A DNA stretch of 5,151 nucleotides, from positions 8,537-13,687 of the forward strand of contig DCDU01000187.1 in the NCBI GenBank assembly GCA_002316585.1, given 5' to 3'. The first letter of the stretch is position 1. Each line of letters starts with the position of its first letter. The translations under genes were made by a program, and so were the position numbers. The notes under the pieces were generated by a model that made no database searches, was not told the origin of the DNA, and saw nothing but the letters and a program-made list of their open reading frames with translations. The DNA is from Firmicutes bacterium UBA1047. GTDB lineage: Bacteria > Bacillota > Clostridia > Tissierellales > Sedimentibacteraceae. Shown piece after piece: positions 4,669 to 5,151 of this stretch.

Positions 4669-5151
4669 ATGTTAAGAATTCAGCAGGTTAAGCTACCTAT
4701 AGATCATACTGAAGAAGATTTATTAATAAAAGCAGCAGAAGCATTAAAAATAAAAACGGAAGAAATCAAAGAGCTTTCTATTTTCAGAAAGTCGATAGAT
4801 GCAAGAAAAAAAGATGAAATTCTTTTTATTTATGCTTTAGATGTGGATACATACAAGGAAGTGAAAATTTCAAAAAGGAACTCAAATGTTACTGTTGTGG
4901 AGCCATTCATATATGAGGTGGAAGCAACAGGAGAAAAACCCTTAAAAAACAGGCCTGTTGTTGTAGGAAGCGGACCCGCAGGGCTTTTTTGCGCTTTGCT
5001 CCTTGCGGAAAAGGGCTATAAGCCGATAATTCTTGAAAGAGGCAAGAAGGTAAAGGAAAGAGTTAAGGATATAGAAAAATTCTGGAAAGATGGAATTATA
5101 GATTTAAACTCAAACATACAGTTCGGAGAAGGAGGAGCCGGAACATTTTCT
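4669..5151 (+). CDS. FAD-dependent oxidoreductase of the COG2509 type, 3'-truncated by the window edge
   Basis: The frame runs from ATG 4669 to the last base without a stop, giving 161 residues of what is normally a protein of roughly 450-550. The start is supported by AGAGGTG (4657-4663) five bases upstream. Residues 1-90 form the N-terminal domain of this family, with the recognisable LPIDHTEEDLLIKAA (9-23) and FRKSIDARKKDEILFIYALDV (39-59). A Rossmann dinucleotide-binding segment follows: VVVGSGPAGLFCALLLAEKG (97-116), with Glu123 of LERG at the end of the second strand, expected to contact the FAD ribose. The last residues, QFGEGGAGTFS (151-161), match the conserved GEGGAGTFSDGKL-like block of the family. 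It should be a cytosolic flavoprotein; the reaction is not established. I recall relatives sitting beside glmM or the cdaA region in clostridia, but the downstream gene is not visible here. Confidence 0.88.
   Translation, partial: MLRIQQVKLPIDHTEEDLLIKAAEALKIKTEEIKELSIFRKSIDARKKDEILFIYALDVDTYKEVKISKRNSNVTVVEPFIYEVEATGEKPLKNRPVVVGSGPAGLFCALLLAEKGYKPIILERGKKVKERVKDIEKFWKDGIIDLNSNIQFGEGGAGTFS

Overview
The window is AT-rich with codon use to match (TTA, AAA, ATA, GAA), strong AGGAGG-type ribosome binding sites and good sigma-A-like promoters. The gene families present (an OadA-type carboxyltransferase without its biotin domain, a NorD-like VWA protein, an Lrp/AsnC regulator close to LrpC, and a COG2509-type flavoprotein) point to a low-GC anaerobic Bacillota, most likely a clostridial or tissierellial lineage. 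The species cannot be fixed from the sequence.

Layout, left to right: (1) the 3' part of a NorD-like von Willebrand factor A protein (+, runs off the left edge, ends at 1379). (2) Converging on it with only 15 bp between stop codons, a carboxyltransferase related to oxaloacetate decarboxylase alpha subunit (-, 1395-2753). (3) A gene-free, very AT-rich divergent region (2754-3163) with one promoter candidate per strand, two perfect palindromes and a repeated TACAATAA word. (4) An Lrp/AsnC-family regulator (+, 3164-3589) with a probable terminator hairpin behind it. (5) Converging on that, a 10-TM EamA/DMT-type permease (-, 3650-4495). (6) A divergent intergenic region and then the 5' part of an FAD-dependent oxidoreductase (+, 4669 to the right edge).

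The five genes alternate strand strictly (+,-,+,-,+), so no operon is visible and each gene needs its own promoter. The most plausible functional link is between the Lrp-like regulator and the genes around it: the shared region with the carboxyltransferase gene holds palindromic sites that look like operators, so autoregulation and possibly control of the carboxyltransferase gene are reasonable hypotheses. The other neighbours look like independent housekeeping or metabolic genes.

Two CDS starts should be moved downstream of the longest reading frame (carboxyltransferase to 2753, permease to 4495), because the Shine-Dalgarno sequences lie inside the longer versions. I found no mobile element, CRISPR array, tRNA, rRNA or recognisable riboswitch, and no convincing evidence of a new multi-gene system. 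The region most worth a second look is the 2754-3163 regulatory region.
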